This document shows positions 55,677 to 64,000 of a stretch of DNA of 64,000 nt, piece after piece; position 1 is the stretch's first letter, and the number at the start of each line of letters is the position of its first letter. A program made the translations under genes and the position numbers. The stretch lies in NCBI RefSeq assembly GCF_001428005.1, contig NZ_LMSB01000012.1, positions 176,367 to 240,366 of the forward strand, written 5' to 3'. Under the pieces are notes generated by a model that was not told the DNA's origin, did not search any database, and saw only the letters and a program-made list of their open reading frames with translations. This stretch comes from Arthrobacter sp. Soil736. Lineage in GTDB: Bacteria; Actinomycetota; Actinomycetes; Actinomycetales; Micrococcaceae.

Positions 55677-57803
55677 TCAGGACTGGATTCCGGCGAGGGA
55701 ATCCTTGGCGGCGGCGGTGACAGCTTCTGCCGTGATGCCAAATTCCTGGAAGAGGCGCTTGTAGTCGGCTGAGGCGCCGAAGTGCTCGAGGCTGACGGAG
55801 CGTCCGGCGTCGCCGACGAACTCCTTCCAGCCCAGGGCCAGGCCCGCCTCGACCGAAACGCGGGCCTTGACTGCGGCGGGCAGGACTGCCCCGCGGTAGG
55901 CGGCGTCCTGCTTGTTGAACCACTCGACGCAGGGCATGGAGACCACGCGGGTGGCGATGCCCTCGGCCTGAAGCGCTTCGCGGGCGGCAACGGCGAGCTG
56001 GACTTCCGAGCCCGTGCCGATCAGGATGACCTGGGCCGCCACGGTCTTACCGTCCTTGGAGGCCTCGGCCAGGACGTAGCCGCCCTTGGCAACGCCGGCG
56101 GTGGAGCCGAAGGTGTCGCCCTCGGCTTCGCCTTCGCCGCGGGCGTAGGTGGGGATGTTCTGGCGCGTCAGCACGATGCCGGCCGGGTTTTCGTGGTTCT
56201 CCAGCATGGACTTCCATGCCGCAGAGACCTCGTTGGCGTCGCCGGGACGGACAACGTCCAGGCCCGGAATGGCGCGCAGGGAGGCCAGCTGTTCCACCGG
56301 CTGGTGGGTGGGGCCGTCTTCGCCGAGGCCGATCGAGTCGTGGGTCCAGACATACAGGGACGGCACGCCCATGAGGGCGCCGAGGCGGATGGCGGGACGC
56401 TGGTAGTCGCTGAAGATCAGGAACGTACCGGAAAACGCGCGGGTCTTGCCGTGGAGCGCGATGCCGTTGACGATCGAGGCGGCAGCGTGCTCGCGGATGC
56501 CGAAGTGCAGCACACGGCCGTAGGGGTTACCCTTCCAGGCCTCGGTCTGCTTGGACGCCGGAACGAAGGACGGCGAGCCTTCGATGGTGGTGTTGTTCGA
56601 CTCAGCGAGGTCAGCGGAGCCGCCCCAGAGTTCGGGCATGACCGGGCCGATGGCGTTCAGGACTTTGCCGGAGGCCGCGCGGGTGGACACGTCCTTGCCT
56701 GCCGGGAAGACCGGCAGGGCGGCGTCCAGTTCGGACGGCAGCTTGCGCGCTTCCACGCGCTCCAGGAGGGCGGCCGCTTCCGGGTTGGCGGACTGCCAGG
56801 CCGCGAAGGACTCCTCCCATTCCTTGCGTGCGTGGGCACCGCGGTCCACGACACCGCGGGCATGGGCCAGCACGTCCTCGTCGACCTCGAAGGCCTTCTC
56901 GGGGTCGAAGCCGAGGACCTCCTTCAGTGCCGCCACTTCCTCGGAGCCCAGGGCCGAGCCGTGAATCTTGCCGGTGTTCTGCTTCTTCGGCGCGGGGTAG
57001 CCGATGATGGTGCGCAGCGAGACGATGGAGGGCTTGGACGCCTCTGCCTGGGCCGCCTGGAGCGCGGCGTGCAGCTCCTGGACGTCTTCCTGGTAGTCGC
57101 CGGTCTTGGTCCAGTCCACGCGCTGGACGTGCCAGCCGTAGGCCTCGTAGCGCTTGAGGACGTCCTCGGTGAAGGCGATGTCGGTGTCGTCTTCGATGGA
57201 GATGTGGTTCTCGTCGTAGATGACCACGAGGTTGCCGAGTTCCTGGTGGCCGGCGAGGGACGATGCCTCGGAGGTGACACCCTCCTGGAGGTCGCCGTCG
57301 GAAGCGATGACCCAGATGGTGTGGTCGAACGGGCTGGTGCCCCGGGCGGCATCGGCGTCGAACAGGCCGCGCTGGCGGCGCTGGGAGTAGGCGAAGCCAA
57401 CTGCGGACGCCAGGCCCTGGCCGAGCGGGCCGGTGGTGATCTCCACGCCGGCGGTGTGCTTGTATTCCGGGTGGCCGGGCGTCAGCGAACCCCAGGTACG
57501 GAGTGCCTGCAGGTCCTTCAGCTCAAGGCCGTAGCCGGAGAGGAACAGCTGGATGTACAGCGTCAGGGACGTGTGGCCGGGGGAGAGGATGAACCGGTCA
57601 CGGCCGATCCAGTCCGGGTTCTTGGGATCGTGGCGCATCATCTTCTGAAAGAGAAGGTATGCGGCCGGGGCCAGGCTCATTGCGGTGCCGGGGTGGCCAT
57701 TGCCCACCTTTTCGACGGCGTCGGCGGCCAGGACACGGACCGTGTCAACCGCGCGCTGGTCCAAGCTGGTCCATGTCAGTTCTTGCTCTTTCAAATGTGG
57801 CAC
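55677..57803 (-). CDS. tkt: transketolase
   Basis: This 708-residue thiamine-diphosphate enzyme moves two-carbon units in the pentose phosphate pathway. [19 protein letters not shown] is the N-terminal signature, [21 protein letters not shown] the ThDP-binding block, and [19 protein letters not shown] the C-terminal signature. The frame is open to 57863; GTG 57803 ([16 protein letters not shown]) has AGAGAGGGG upstream and matches the usual N-terminus. It is the first gene of tkt-tal-pgi-zwf-opcA-pgl. A 711-codon opposite-strand frame is a shadow. Confidence 0.96.
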   Translation of the reverse strand: MPHLKEQELTWTSLDQRAVDTVRVLAADAVEKVGNGHPGTAMSLAPAAYLLFQKMMRHDPKNPDWIGRDRFILSPGHTSLTLYIQLFLSGYGLELKDLQALRTWGSLTPGHPEYKHTAGVEITTGPLGQGLASAVGFAYSQRRQRGLFDADAARGTSPFDHTIWVIASDGDLQEGVTSEASSLAGHQELGNLVVIYDENHISIEDDTDIAFTEDVLKRYEAYGWHVQRVDWTKTGDYQEDVQELHAALQAAQAEASKPSIVSLRTIIGYPAPKKQNTGKIHGSALGSEEVAALKEVLGFDPEKAFEVDEDVLAHARGVVDRGAHARKEWEESFAAWQSANPEAAALLERVEARKLPSELDAALPVFPAGKDVSTRAASGKVLNAIGPVMPELWGGSADLAESNNTTIEGSPSFVPASKQTEAWKGNPYGRVLHFGIREHAAASIVNGIALHGKTRAFSGTFLIFSDYQRPAIRLGALMGVPSLYVWTHDSIGLGEDGPTHQPVEQLASLRAIPGLDVVRPGDANEVSAAWKSMLENHENPAGIVLTRQNIPTYARGEGEAEGDTFGSTAGVAKGGYVLAEASKDGKTVAAQVILIGTGSEVQLAVAAREALQAEGIATRVVSMPCVEWFNKQDAAYRGAVLPAAVKARVSVEAGLALGWKEFVGDAGRSVSLEHFGASADYKRLFQEFGITAEAVTAAAKDSLAGIQS

Positions 57804-58313
57804 GAAAACCGGGCCCCTCTCTGTGCTAACGGCAAGCGGTACGGACAGGTCGCGGCGAGGCACAGGTCGGTGCCCGCTGCGTTTTTGTCTACCAGCCGTT
57901 CACCATTGAAACGTTGATCTTCATTCAGTCGCTGGACGGAACGGGAATGCGGTTTCTAGCCGTTTCCCAGTGTGCGCTGATCTGCAGACAGCTTAGCTCT
58001 ATTCCACACTTCGGGCAGCGAAAATCTCACCAAATGGACGCAATTTCTCCTTTGTGAATCACTCTTGGCGGGAGTCTCCGGTGAGGCTGCGTTAATGTGC
58101 TCGAAGCGAGCTCGAAGGAATCATTTTCAGTGATTTGCCCAAGTCGGGCGGTGCCAACGACGGATGCGGGACCGCGGTATGATATCGGGAGGCCACCGGC
58201 GGACAGGCAGGGCCCGCGCAGCGGACTTTCAAGCCCGTCAACCGCCGTTGAGGGATCATTCCGGACCCAGGATTCGGGCAGATCAGTCAGAGACCACAGC
58301 CAGACAGAACAGA
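57804..58313. other. 510-base divergent control region between tkt and ctaB
   Basis: No gene is supported here. On the minus strand TAAGCT at 57995-57990 could be the tkt -10. On the plus strand TATGAT at 58178-58183 is the best -10 for ctaB, giving a leader of about 125 bases. TTGAAACGTTGATC (57906-57919) has a central ACGT with imperfect symmetric arms, like LacI-family operators. GCTCGAAG occurs twice at 58099-58117. Neither operator-like element is assigned to a regulator. Confidence 0.5.
58178..58183 (+). promoter_or_regulatory. candidate -10 box of ctaB
   Basis: TATGAT is one base from the TATAAT consensus. I see no clear -35 at 16-18 bases. Confidence 0.5.
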
Positions 58314-59273
58314 GTGACTGCCAACGTGAGCACAACAGATACGCCGCTGACCTCCGCCAGGGTCCACGGAAGAGCCGGACTAGCCCGCAAGGCGAAGGCG
58401 TACCTTGCTCTCACCAAACCGCGGGTCATTGAACTTCTGCTGGTCAGCACGCTCCCCACAATGATCTATGCCCAGCGCGGTTTTCCGTCCCTCGGGCTCA
58501 TCATTGCAACGCTGGTGGGCGGCGCATTCGCCGCCGGCAGCGCCGGGGCCTTCAACTGCTACATCGACCGTGACATCGACAAGCTGATGCACCGTACCGA
58601 AAAGCGCCCGCTGGTCACCGGCGAGGTCACGCCGCGTGAGGCTCTCATATTTGCCTGGCTCCTGGGCGCGGCCGCCATCGCCATCCTCTGGTTCGGCGCG
58701 AATCCGCTGTCCGCCTGGCTCGGGCTGGGTGCGATCGTCTTCTACGTGGTGATTTACACCATCATCCTGAAGCGGCGCACGGCCCAGAACATCGTCTGGG
58801 GCGGGGCGGCCGGCTGCTTCCCGGTCCTCATCGCGTGGGCCGCTGTCACCAATAGCATCGAGTGGCCGGCAGTCGTGCTGTTCATGGTGATCTTCCTGTG
58901 GACGCCGCCGCACTACTGGCCTCTGTCCATGCGCTACGGCGAGGACTACCGGAACGCCAACGTGCCCATGCTCGGCGCCATCGCAGGCGCCAAGGTGGTT
59001 TCCGTCCAGGTGGTCCTCTACGCCTGGGCCATGGTGGCGTGTTCGCTGCTCATGGTTCCCGCGGGCGGTGCCGGCTGGGTCTACACCGTGACGGCCGTTC
59101 TAGCCGGTGCCTGGTTCCTGTACGAGTCCCACGCCCTGTACAACCGGGCGCAGGGCGGGGACCTGTCCGACAAGGGCGCCATGAAGGTCTTCCACGGCTC
59201 CATCAGCTACCTGACGCTCCTCTTCATCGCCCTGGCCGTGGACCCCTTCGTGGGCTCAGCCATCATGGGCTAA
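58314..59273 (+). CDS. ctaB: protoheme IX farnesyltransferase (heme O synthase)
   Basis: This polytopic membrane enzyme of about 319 residues farnesylates heme b to heme O for cytochrome oxidase. It has about nine hydrophobic segments, [20 protein letters not shown] at the start, the prenyl-diphosphate motif [20 protein letters not shown], and the second conserved loop [13 protein letters not shown] [15 protein letters not shown]. The frame is open from 58164, but conserved sequence starts well inside; GTG 58314 or 58326 are both plausible and neither has a strong Shine-Dalgarno site. It converges on ctaA. Confidence 0.93.
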   Translation: MTANVSTTDTPLTSARVHGRAGLARKAKAYLALTKPRVIELLLVSTLPTMIYAQRGFPSLGLIIATLVGGAFAAGSAGAFNCYIDRDIDKLMHRTEKRPLVTGEVTPREALIFAWLLGAAAIAILWFGANPLSAWLGLGAIVFYVVIYTIILKRRTAQNIVWGGAAGCFPVLIAWAAVTNSIEWPAVVLFMVIFLWTPPHYWPLSMRYGEDYRNANVPMLGAIAGAKVVSVQVVLYAWAMVACSLLMVPAGGAGWVYTVTAVLAGAWFLYESHALYNRAQGGDLSDKGAMKVFHGSISYLTLLFIALAVDPFVGSAIMG

Positions 59274-59318
59274 CCGGGCCGCCCCGCCCGTTCCGCCCGC
59301 CCAGGCAACACGCCGTCC

Positions 59319-59350
59319 CGACAACACCCCGCCCCGACAACACCCCGCCC
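59319..59350 (+). repeat. perfect 16-bp tandem duplication
   Basis: CGACAACACCCCGCCC occurs at 59319-59334 and again at 59335-59350 with no gap, just after ctaB. Confidence 0.8.
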
Positions 59351-59367
59351 CCGTTCTGGCCCCCAGG

Positions 59368-59534
59368 ACGCTCTCTCACTTTTCGCAAGAGATTCGGCAA
59401 CGCTCCTTCACATCATGTGGGGGAGCGTTCCTTTTTGCCGCAGGAGGTGAGAGAGCGTCGGGGGGAAGTGTGCAGGAGGTGAGAGAGCGTCGGCGGAAAG
59501 TGCGCAGGAAGTGAGAGAGCGTCGGGGCAAAGGG
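59368..59534 (+). repeat. nested palindromic element with three 32-bp tandem repeats
   Basis: GACGCTCTCTCAC (59368-59380) is the exact inverse of GTGAGAGAGCGTC at 59447-59459. Between them AACGCTCC (59399-59406) pairs with GGAGCGTT (59422-59429), so the element can fold as nested stems. The right arm recurs as a tandem repeat of exactly 32-base period starting GCAGGAGG/AGTGAGAGAGCGTCGG at 59440, 59472 and 59504. Similar GAGAGAGCGT elements recur between genes in Arthrobacter genomes, as far as I recall. Confidence 0.75.
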
Positions 59535-59571
59535 AAGCACCCCGGTCAACGCGGACCGGGGTGCTTCCCTT
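59530..59571. terminator. perfect 18-bp hairpin in the ctaB/ctaA convergent gap
   Basis: AAGGGAAGCACCCCGGTC (59530-59547) pairs with GACCGGGGTGCTTCCCTT (59554-59571) around AACGCG. The arms carry A-tracts and T-tracts at both ends, so it could terminate either strand. Confidence 0.82.
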
Positions 59572-59575
59572 GTAT

Positions 59576-59671
59576 CGAACTACTTAGCCTCTTGCGCCGA
59601 ACTCCTGCACCGAACTACTTAGCCTCCTGCACCGAACTGTTTAGCCTCTTGCACCGAACTGCTTCGCGGGG
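59576..59671 (+). repeat. 22-bp tandem repeat array next to the ctaA stop
   Basis: The unit CGAACTACTTAGCCTCYTGCAC starts at 59576, 59611 and 59633, with a shortened 13-base copy (CGAACTCCTGCAC) at 59598 and a partial copy at 59655. The shortened copy lacks the ACTTAGCCT-type centre, as expected from slippage. The array ends 7 bases before the ctaA stop codon. Confidence 0.82.
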
Positions 59672-59677
59672 ATTGCC

Positions 59678-60622
59678 CTACCTGGCCGGGCTGTAGCGGG
59701 CGATGTCCCAGGCGTTCGTTGCGGCGCTCATGAGCAGCGCCGCGCCCAGCATGTGGGCGCCCACGAGGAGCGCCGGGATGCCGTTGTAGTACTGCGTGAA
59801 GCCGATGGCGGCCTGCAGCAGCGTGACGCCGAGGAGCAGCAGCACCGCCGTGCGGAACATGCCGGGGATGCCGCGGCGGAACACCAGGTAGGCGGCAAAC
59901 AGCGTTCCTGCGGTGATCAGGTAGGCAGGCACGGCGTGGATGTGGGAGAAGAGGTCCCAGTCAAGGTTGTTGCGGGGTGCCTCGGCGTCGCCGGCGTGCG
60001 GGCCGGCGCCGGTCACCACGACGCCCAGCATGACCGCCACGGCAGAGAAAACAGCGACGGCGGCCATCACCGGCCGCAGGACCCCCGGCAAGTACGTCAG
60101 CGGGTGGGTGAGGAACCGGCCGGTCCTGCCGTACGCGCGGTTGACCAGCAGGGTGGCGAAGACCACCAGGGCCATGGAAACCAGGAAGTGCAGGCCGACC
60201 ACCCACGGGTTCAGCCGCGTCAGCACCGTCACGCCGCCGATGATGGCCTGCGCGGGAATGCTCGCCAGCAGCCCCAGGGCCAGCAGGAAGAGATCCTTGC
60301 GTTCCTTGCGCAGGTTCCACAGGTAGACCAGCATCAGCGCCGCGACGGCCGCGAGGGCGAAGGTCAGGAGCCGGTTGCCGAACTCGATGAAGCCGTGGAT
60401 GCCCATTGCGGGGGTGTTGACCAGGGATTCGTTCGTGCAGCGGGGCCAGGTGGGACAGCCCAGCCCTGATGCGGTCAGCCTCACGGCGCCGCCGGTCACC
60501 ACCAGCAGCGTCTGCCCGATCAGGGACAGCACCGCGAGGCGGCGGACTGTTGAATCAACGGTGACCGGAAGCTTTGACGCCAGGCGGCCGACGATGTGGG
60601 GGAGGCGCGAAGCCGTGCTCAC
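59678..60622 (-). CDS. ctaA: heme A synthase (COX15/CtaA family)
   Basis: This 314-residue membrane enzyme oxidises heme O to heme A for aa3-type cytochrome oxidase. It has about eight hydrophobic segments in two four-helix halves, VVTGGAVRLTASGLGCPTWP with the paired-cysteine loop, IHGFIEFGNRLLTF and GLHFLVSMALVV with heme-ligand histidines, then HIHAVPAYLI and VGAHMLGAALL. The longest frame extends to 61174 through the ABC permease gene; GTG 60622 (VSTASRLPHIV) is the sensible start, 8 bases after that gene's stop. It is therefore the third gene of an ABC-ABC-ctaA operon. Confidence 0.93.
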   Translation of the reverse strand: MSTASRLPHIVGRLASKLPVTVDSTVRRLAVLSLIGQTLLVVTGGAVRLTASGLGCPTWPRCTNESLVNTPAMGIHGFIEFGNRLLTFALAAVAALMLVYLWNLRKERKDLFLLALGLLASIPAQAIIGGVTVLTRLNPWVVGLHFLVSMALVVFATLLVNRAYGRTGRFLTHPLTYLPGVLRPVMAAVAVFSAVAVMLGVVVTGAGPHAGDAEAPRNNLDWDLFSHIHAVPAYLITAGTLFAAYLVFRRGIPGMFRTAVLLLLGVTLLQAAIGFTQYYNGIPALLVGAHMLGAALLMSAATNAWDIARYSPAR

Positions 60623-60630
60623 GGTATTTC

Positions 60631-61389
60631 TCAATTCCACTTGAACCAACGGATGGCTGCCGCGCCGGCGACAACCAGCCACAACAGCAGGACAAGGACA
60701 GCGGCACCGTCGACCGCACCGTGCAGGAAGGCGTCGCGAAGGCCCTGACCGAGGGCCCCGGAGGGCAGGAAATGCACGGCATCCTGGGCAGGGCCGGGCA
60801 GCCGCGGCGCGGGGATGACGATGCCGCCCAGGGCGCCGAGGAGGATCCACAGCAGGTTGGTGATGGCCAGCGTGGCCTCGGGCCGGACCGTCCCGGCCAC
60901 CAGCAGGCCGAGGGCCGTGAACGCGGCCGCGCCCAGTACCAGCAGGCCCATTCCCGGCAGCCAGCCGGTCGGATCGGGCCGCCATCCGAGCGTCAGGGCA
61001 ATGCCGGAGACGATCAGGACCTGAAGGAACAGCACGGCCAGGACGGCGATGATCTTTCCGGCGATGAGTCCGGTGCGTCCCAGCGGCGTGGTGGAGAGGA
61101 AGCGCAGCACGCCGTAGCGGCGGTCGAATCCGGTCGAGATGCCCTGGCCGGTGAACGCCGTCGACATGGCGCACAGCGCGAGGATGCCGGGCACGGCCAC
61201 GTTGATCCGACTGTCGCCCAGCCCGTCCAGCAGCGGCGTCACGGTGAGCCCGATCATGGCCAGCAGCGGCAGGACGATCGCGAGGATCAGCTGCTCGCCG
61301 TTGCGGAGCATCGTCAGGGCCTCGTACTGACCCTGCAGCAGGATCCGGCGGAGCAGGGGAGCGGGAGCGCTGCCGGTCACTGTCGTCAT
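60631..61389 (-). CDS. ABC transporter permease (ABC-2 type)
   Basis: A 252-residue membrane protein with about six hydrophobic segments, of the ABC-2 permease group. It begins MTTVTGSAPAPLLRRILLQG and has the conserved YGVLRFLSTTPLGRTGLIAGK loop. The frame opens at 61482 but ATG 61389 overlaps the ATPase stop (ATGA), the coupled start. Its ctaA-linked position is the same as Rv1457c in M. tuberculosis. The substrate is unknown; heme-linked transport is only a guess from context. Confidence 0.9.
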   Translation of the reverse strand: MTTVTGSAPAPLLRRILLQGQYEALTMLRNGEQLILAIVLPLLAMIGLTVTPLLDGLGDSRINVAVPGILALCAMSTAFTGQGISTGFDRRYGVLRFLSTTPLGRTGLIAGKIIAVLAVLFLQVLIVSGIALTLGWRPDPTGWLPGMGLLVLGAAAFTALGLLVAGTVRPEATLAITNLLWILLGALGGIVIPAPRLPGPAQDAVHFLPSGALGQGLRDAFLHGAVDGAAVLVLLLWLVVAGAAAIRWFKWN

Positions 61390-62354
61390 CGGACTTCCCT
61401 TCCGGAAATGTCGAGGAATACGTCTTCGAGGCTTCGGGCCTCCATGCTCATGGACCCCGGCATCACGCCGTGGGCGGCCCACCAGGCCGTCAGTGCGGCA
61501 AGATCTTCGGGGGTGAGCACGCCGGTGGCCGAGTAGCTGCCGGCCCGCGTCTCCCTGATGTCCACCTCGGCGGGAAGAACGCCCGTGAAGTCCAGCCCGG
61601 GCAGCGCCTCGAAATGCAGCGTCCGGACGTGATCTTTCCGGGTCATGTCGGGGGTGTGGTGCTGGAGGAGCTGGGCGACGGTGCCCTCGGCCACGTTCCT
61701 GCCGGCGTCGATGATGTACACGTAATCGGCCAGGCGCTGGGCATCGTCCATCAGATGGGTGGTCAGGATGATTCCCATCCCGCTGTCCCGAAGCTCGGAA
61801 ATCAGCCCGAAAACGAGCTGGCGCGACTGCGGGTCAAGGCCTGCGCTCGGTTCGTCGAGGAAAAGCACTTCGGGATTGCCGATGAGCGCGGCGGCGAGGG
61901 CCAGCCGCTGCTTCTGGCCTCCGGAAAGCCGGCGGACAGTGGTCCGGCTGAACGCATCGATGCCGAGCCGCTGCACCAGTTCGTCGAGCGGTCTCGGATT
62001 GCGGTACATGCCGGCGATGTGGCGGAGCAGGGGAAGGGGACGGGCCGACGGCGGGAGGCCGCCGTCCTGGAGCATGACACCTACGCGGGACCGCAGTTCC
62101 GCCCGGGCGTTGCCGGGATCCTCGCCCAACAGGGAAATTGTGCCGCCTGAGCGCTTCTGAAGGCCCTGCGCACATTCGATCGTGGTGGTCTTGCCGGCGC
62201 CGTTGGCTCCGAGCAGGGCCGTCACCTCGCCGCGTCCGGCGACGAGTGAGACGTCGCTCACAACCCTCAGCATCCTGCCATCGAGGGTGGGCAGCGGACC
62301 AACGTCCTTAATTAGCCCGTTGATGGACAGTACGGGGGATTTGGGGGATCGCAC
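61386..62354 (-). CDS. ABC transporter ATP-binding protein
   Basis: A 322-residue ATPase subunit: Walker A LLGANGAGKTTTIECAQG, Q-loop MLQDGGLPPS, signature RRLSGGQKQRLALAAAL, Walker B EVLFLDEPSAGLDPQ, and H-loop IILTTHLMDDAQ. The C-terminal 90 residues lie beyond the ATPase core, as in drug- or polysaccharide-type ABC-2 exporters. GTG 62354 follows TAGAAT by 6 bases, a strong leaderless promoter for the whole ABC-ABC-ctaA operon. It is divergent from sufR. Confidence 0.93.
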   Translation of the reverse strand: MRSPKSPVLSINGLIKDVGPLPTLDGRMLRVVSDVSLVAGRGEVTALLGANGAGKTTTIECAQGLQKRSGGTISLLGEDPGNARAELRSRVGVMLQDGGLPPSARPLPLLRHIAGMYRNPRPLDELVQRLGIDAFSRTTVRRLSGGQKQRLALAAALIGNPEVLFLDEPSAGLDPQSRQLVFGLISELRDSGMGIILTTHLMDDAQRLADYVYIIDAGRNVAEGTVAQLLQHHTPDMTRKDHVRTLHFEALPGLDFTGVLPAEVDIRETRAGSYSATGVLTPEDLAALTAWWAAHGVMPGSMSMEARSLEDVFLDISGREVR

Positions 62355-62360
62355 CCCAAC

Positions 62361-62366
62361 ATTCTA
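62361..62366 (-). promoter_or_regulatory. -10 box, leaderless start of the ABC-ctaA operon
   Basis: On the minus strand TAGAAT ends 6 bases before the GTG at 62354. Confidence 0.68.
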
Positions 62367-62448
62367 CGTGAAGTAGTACTGCCTCCGATGTGCCCGCCCG
62401 GAGCCGCAGGTCAGCCAAGCCTTACTGGATGGGTGGAGAAAATTACGA

Positions 62449-62454
62449 CATGAT
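62449..62454 (+). promoter_or_regulatory. candidate -10 box of sufR (leaderless)
   Basis: CATGAT ends 6 bases before the GTG at 62461. The first base differs from TAnnnT. No Shine-Dalgarno sequence is present. SufR would be expected to bind in this 106-base divergent gap, but I could not define its operator. Confidence 0.4.
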
Positions 62455-62460
62455 TGTGTT

Positions 62461-63315
62461 GTGTATTCCATGAGAAATCCCACTTCCCTGCCTCTGGCCG
62501 GGCACGGCGCGCCGGTTGTTGCGCTGCGCGGTGGAAAGCGCGATGCCCTGGCGGCCGTGCATCCGGCAGCCGACGCTGACGAGCGCACGCGCGACCGCGT
62601 CCTCAGCGCGGTACTCGAACACGGGCCCGTGAGCGCCGCGGAACTGGGCGACCTGCTCGGCTTCACGCCGGCCGCCGTCCGCCGCCACCTGGACCATCTG
62701 TCCCGTGCCGGGGTGATCGAAGTCAAGCGCGTCGCCCGTGCAGGCGCCGGCGCGGGACGACCGGCCCGCCGCTATGTCCTGAGTTCACAGGGCCAATCGA
62801 CGCTCGGTGACGACTATCTCAATATCGCCAGCACCGCGCTCAAGCAGCTCGAGGAAATCGCCGGCGCCGAAGCGGTGCGGAAGTTCGCCGTCGAACGTTT
62901 TGCCGAGATGGAACGCCGCTACGCTCCCGAAGTTAATGCGGCCGGAACTGACATCACTGCCCGGGCGAAGGCGCTTTCCGCCGCCCTGTCCCGGGACGGC
63001 TATGTAGCCTCCACCGCGTCCATTGAAGCCAAGGCGCCGCTGCCGGCAGCGCTTTCCAGCGTCCAGCTGTGCCAGGGGCACTGCCCCATCCAGCAGCTCG
63101 CAGCGCAGTTCCCGGTTTTCTGCGATGCTGAGACTGCGACCTTTTCCCGGCTGGTCGGCGTCGACGTGAGGCGCCTCTCCACCCTGGCGCGCGGCGGCCA
63201 TGTCTGCACCACCCACATACCCACAGGCCGTCCGGCCGCGACGGTGGCGGAAACCACCCGAGCCGTTACGGACAACCTGGACGAAGTATCCAACCATCTG
63301 CAAGAAAGGCCGTGA
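62461..63315 (+). CDS. sufR: SufR-like iron-sulfur-sensing repressor
   Basis: A 284-residue ArsR/DeoR-type winged-helix regulator. The DNA-binding domain (about 40-110) contains VSAAELGDLLGFTPAAVRRHL. The C-terminal half has LCQGHCPIQQLAAQFPVFC, with cysteines in a C-x3-C-x12-C pattern; the C-x12-C spacing matches known SufR proteins that bind a [4Fe-4S] cluster. SufR represses the suf operon when clusters are sufficient. The GTG start appears leaderless; an ATG at 62470 is an alternative. Its stop overlaps the sufB start (TGATG), so it is the first gene of the suf operon. Confidence 0.9.
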   Translation: MYSMRNPTSLPLAGHGAPVVALRGGKRDALAAVHPAADADERTRDRVLSAVLEHGPVSAAELGDLLGFTPAAVRRHLDHLSRAGVIEVKRVARAGAGAGRPARRYVLSSQGQSTLGDDYLNIASTALKQLEEIAGAEAVRKFAVERFAEMERRYAPEVNAAGTDITARAKALSAALSRDGYVASTASIEAKAPLPAALSSVQLCQGHCPIQQLAAQFPVFCDAETATFSRLVGVDVRRLSTLARGGHVCTTHIPTGRPAATVAETTRAVTDNLDEVSNHLQERP

Positions 63316-64000
63316 TGACGGACCAACTATCAGAGAAGACGGTTGCTGAGACTGCTGTGATTTCGGAGATTCTCGAAAAGAATCCCGAGCTCCACGGAAT
63401 CGGTACCTACGAGTACGGCTGGGCCGACAAGAACGACGTCGGCGCCAACGCACGCCGTGGCCTCAACGAGGACGTCGTCCGCGACATTTCGGCCAAGAAG
63501 AGCGAGCCGGAGTGGATGCTGGACCTGCGCCTGAAGGGCCTGAAGTACTTCGGCCGCAAGCCCATGCCCACCTGGGGTGCGGACCTCTCCGGCATCGACT
63601 TCGACAACATCAAGTACTTCGTCCGTTCCACGGAGAAGCAGGCCGCCACGTGGGAAGACCTTCCCGAAGACATCCGGAACACGTATGAGAAGCTCGGCAT
63701 CCCGGAAGCCGAGCGCAGCCGCCTGGTCTCCGGCGTGGCAGCCCAGTACGAATCCGAAGTTGTGTACCACCAGATCCGCGAGGACCTTGAAGCCCAGGGC
63801 GTCATCTTCCTGGACACCGACACCGCCCTGCGCGAGCACCCGGAGATCTTCCAGGAGTACTTCGGCACCATCATTCCCGTGGGCGACAACAAGTTTGCGT
63901 CGCTTAACACGGCCGTGTGGTCCGGCGGTTCCTTCGTGTACGTGCCCAAGGGCGTCCACGTGGACATTCCGCTGCAGGCCTACTTCCGCATCAACACGGA
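63315..64000 (+). CDS. sufB: Fe-S cluster assembly protein SufB, N-terminal part (runs off right edge)
   Basis: The ATG at 63315 overlaps the sufR stop codon, and the frame stays open to the window edge (228 codons). The sequence is SufB, a scaffold subunit of the SufBCD complex that builds iron-sulfur clusters. Conserved blocks are MLDLRLKGLKYFGRKPMPTW, IKYFVRSTEKQAATWEDLP and SGGSFVYVPKGVHVDIPLQA. The rest of sufB and the downstream suf genes should lie to the right. The context supports control by SufR. Confidence 0.95.
   Translation, partial: MTDQLSEKTVAETAVISEILEKNPELHGIGTYEYGWADKNDVGANARRGLNEDVVRDISAKKSEPEWMLDLRLKGLKYFGRKPMPTWGADLSGIDFDNIKYFVRSTEKQAATWEDLPEDIRNTYEKLGIPEAERSRLVSGVAAQYESEVVYHQIREDLEAQGVIFLDTDTALREHPEIFQEYFGTIIPVGDNKFASLNTAVWSGGSFVYVPKGVHVDIPLQAYFRINT

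Noticed and set aside
55782..57917. 711-codon open frame opposite tkt
   Set aside because: Composition shadow in GC-rich DNA; the transketolase on the other strand is certain by motif content.
57906..57919. LacI-type operator in the tkt/ctaB gap
   Set aside because: The symmetry is imperfect and no linked LacI-family gene is present; noted only within the intergenic entry.

Overview
The window reads as chromosomal core DNA from a high-GC actinobacterium of the Micrococcaceae, most likely Arthrobacter or Pseudarthrobacter. The main evidence is gene order: polA-rpsA-coaE-uvrB, uvrA, uvrC-rapZ-yvcK-whiA, gap-pgk-tpiA-secG-rbpA, tkt-tal-pgi-zwf-opcA-pgl on the other strand, ctaB/ctaA, and sufR-sufB. 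This is the actinobacterial layout also known from the Mycobacterium tuberculosis Rv14xx-Rv16xx regions. RbpA, OpcA, WhiA and a DUF3516-type helicase are actinobacterial marker proteins. I see no prophage, insertion sequence, CRISPR array, tRNA or rRNA.

Layout. Positions 1-11.7 kb hold accessory and stress genes: an APC-type permease cut by the left edge, a KdpD/KdpE-like two-component pair without kdpFABC, a VOC protein, a phosphoketolase divergent from a universal stress protein, a Pit phosphate transporter with a small membrane partner, and assorted enzymes. 11.7-23.8 kb holds polA, a large Eis-like acetyltransferase, rpsA, a DJ-1/PfpI protein, a YigZ protein, a coaE-GrpB fusion, uvrB, and terC behind a manganese-riboswitch-like leader. 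23.9-34.9 kb holds an MFS permease, an S33 peptidase, a GNAT enzyme, a large SF2 helicase, a trans-aconitate methyltransferase, and a heterodimeric ABC exporter with a GntR regulator. 34.9-44.5 kb holds uvrA, a HAD phosphatase with an acyltransferase, and uvrC-rapZ-yvcK-whiA. 44.7-57.8 kb is central carbon metabolism (sodA, lower glycolysis, pentose phosphate pathway). 58.3-64 kb holds heme O and heme A synthesis, an ABC transporter joined to ctaA, and the start of the suf operon, cut by the right edge.

Two themes stand out. First, many genes have a sigma-A type -10 hexamer (TAnnnT) ending exactly 6 bases before an ATG or GTG, which predicts leaderless mRNAs. All four nucleotide-excision-repair genes present (uvrA, uvrB, uvrC, polA) have this arrangement, whereas glycolytic and pentose phosphate genes have Shine-Dalgarno sequences. 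uvrA also carries a near-consensus LexA-type palindrome against its -10. Second, several intergenic regions hold unexplained structure: the ctaB/ctaA convergent gap with three tandem-repeat families, a 21-bp palindrome between phosphoketolase and the stress protein, four 15-bp repeats after polA, and the riboswitch before terC.

Starts were moved inward from the longest frame where Shine-Dalgarno sites, -10 boxes or family length argued for it; each case is noted.
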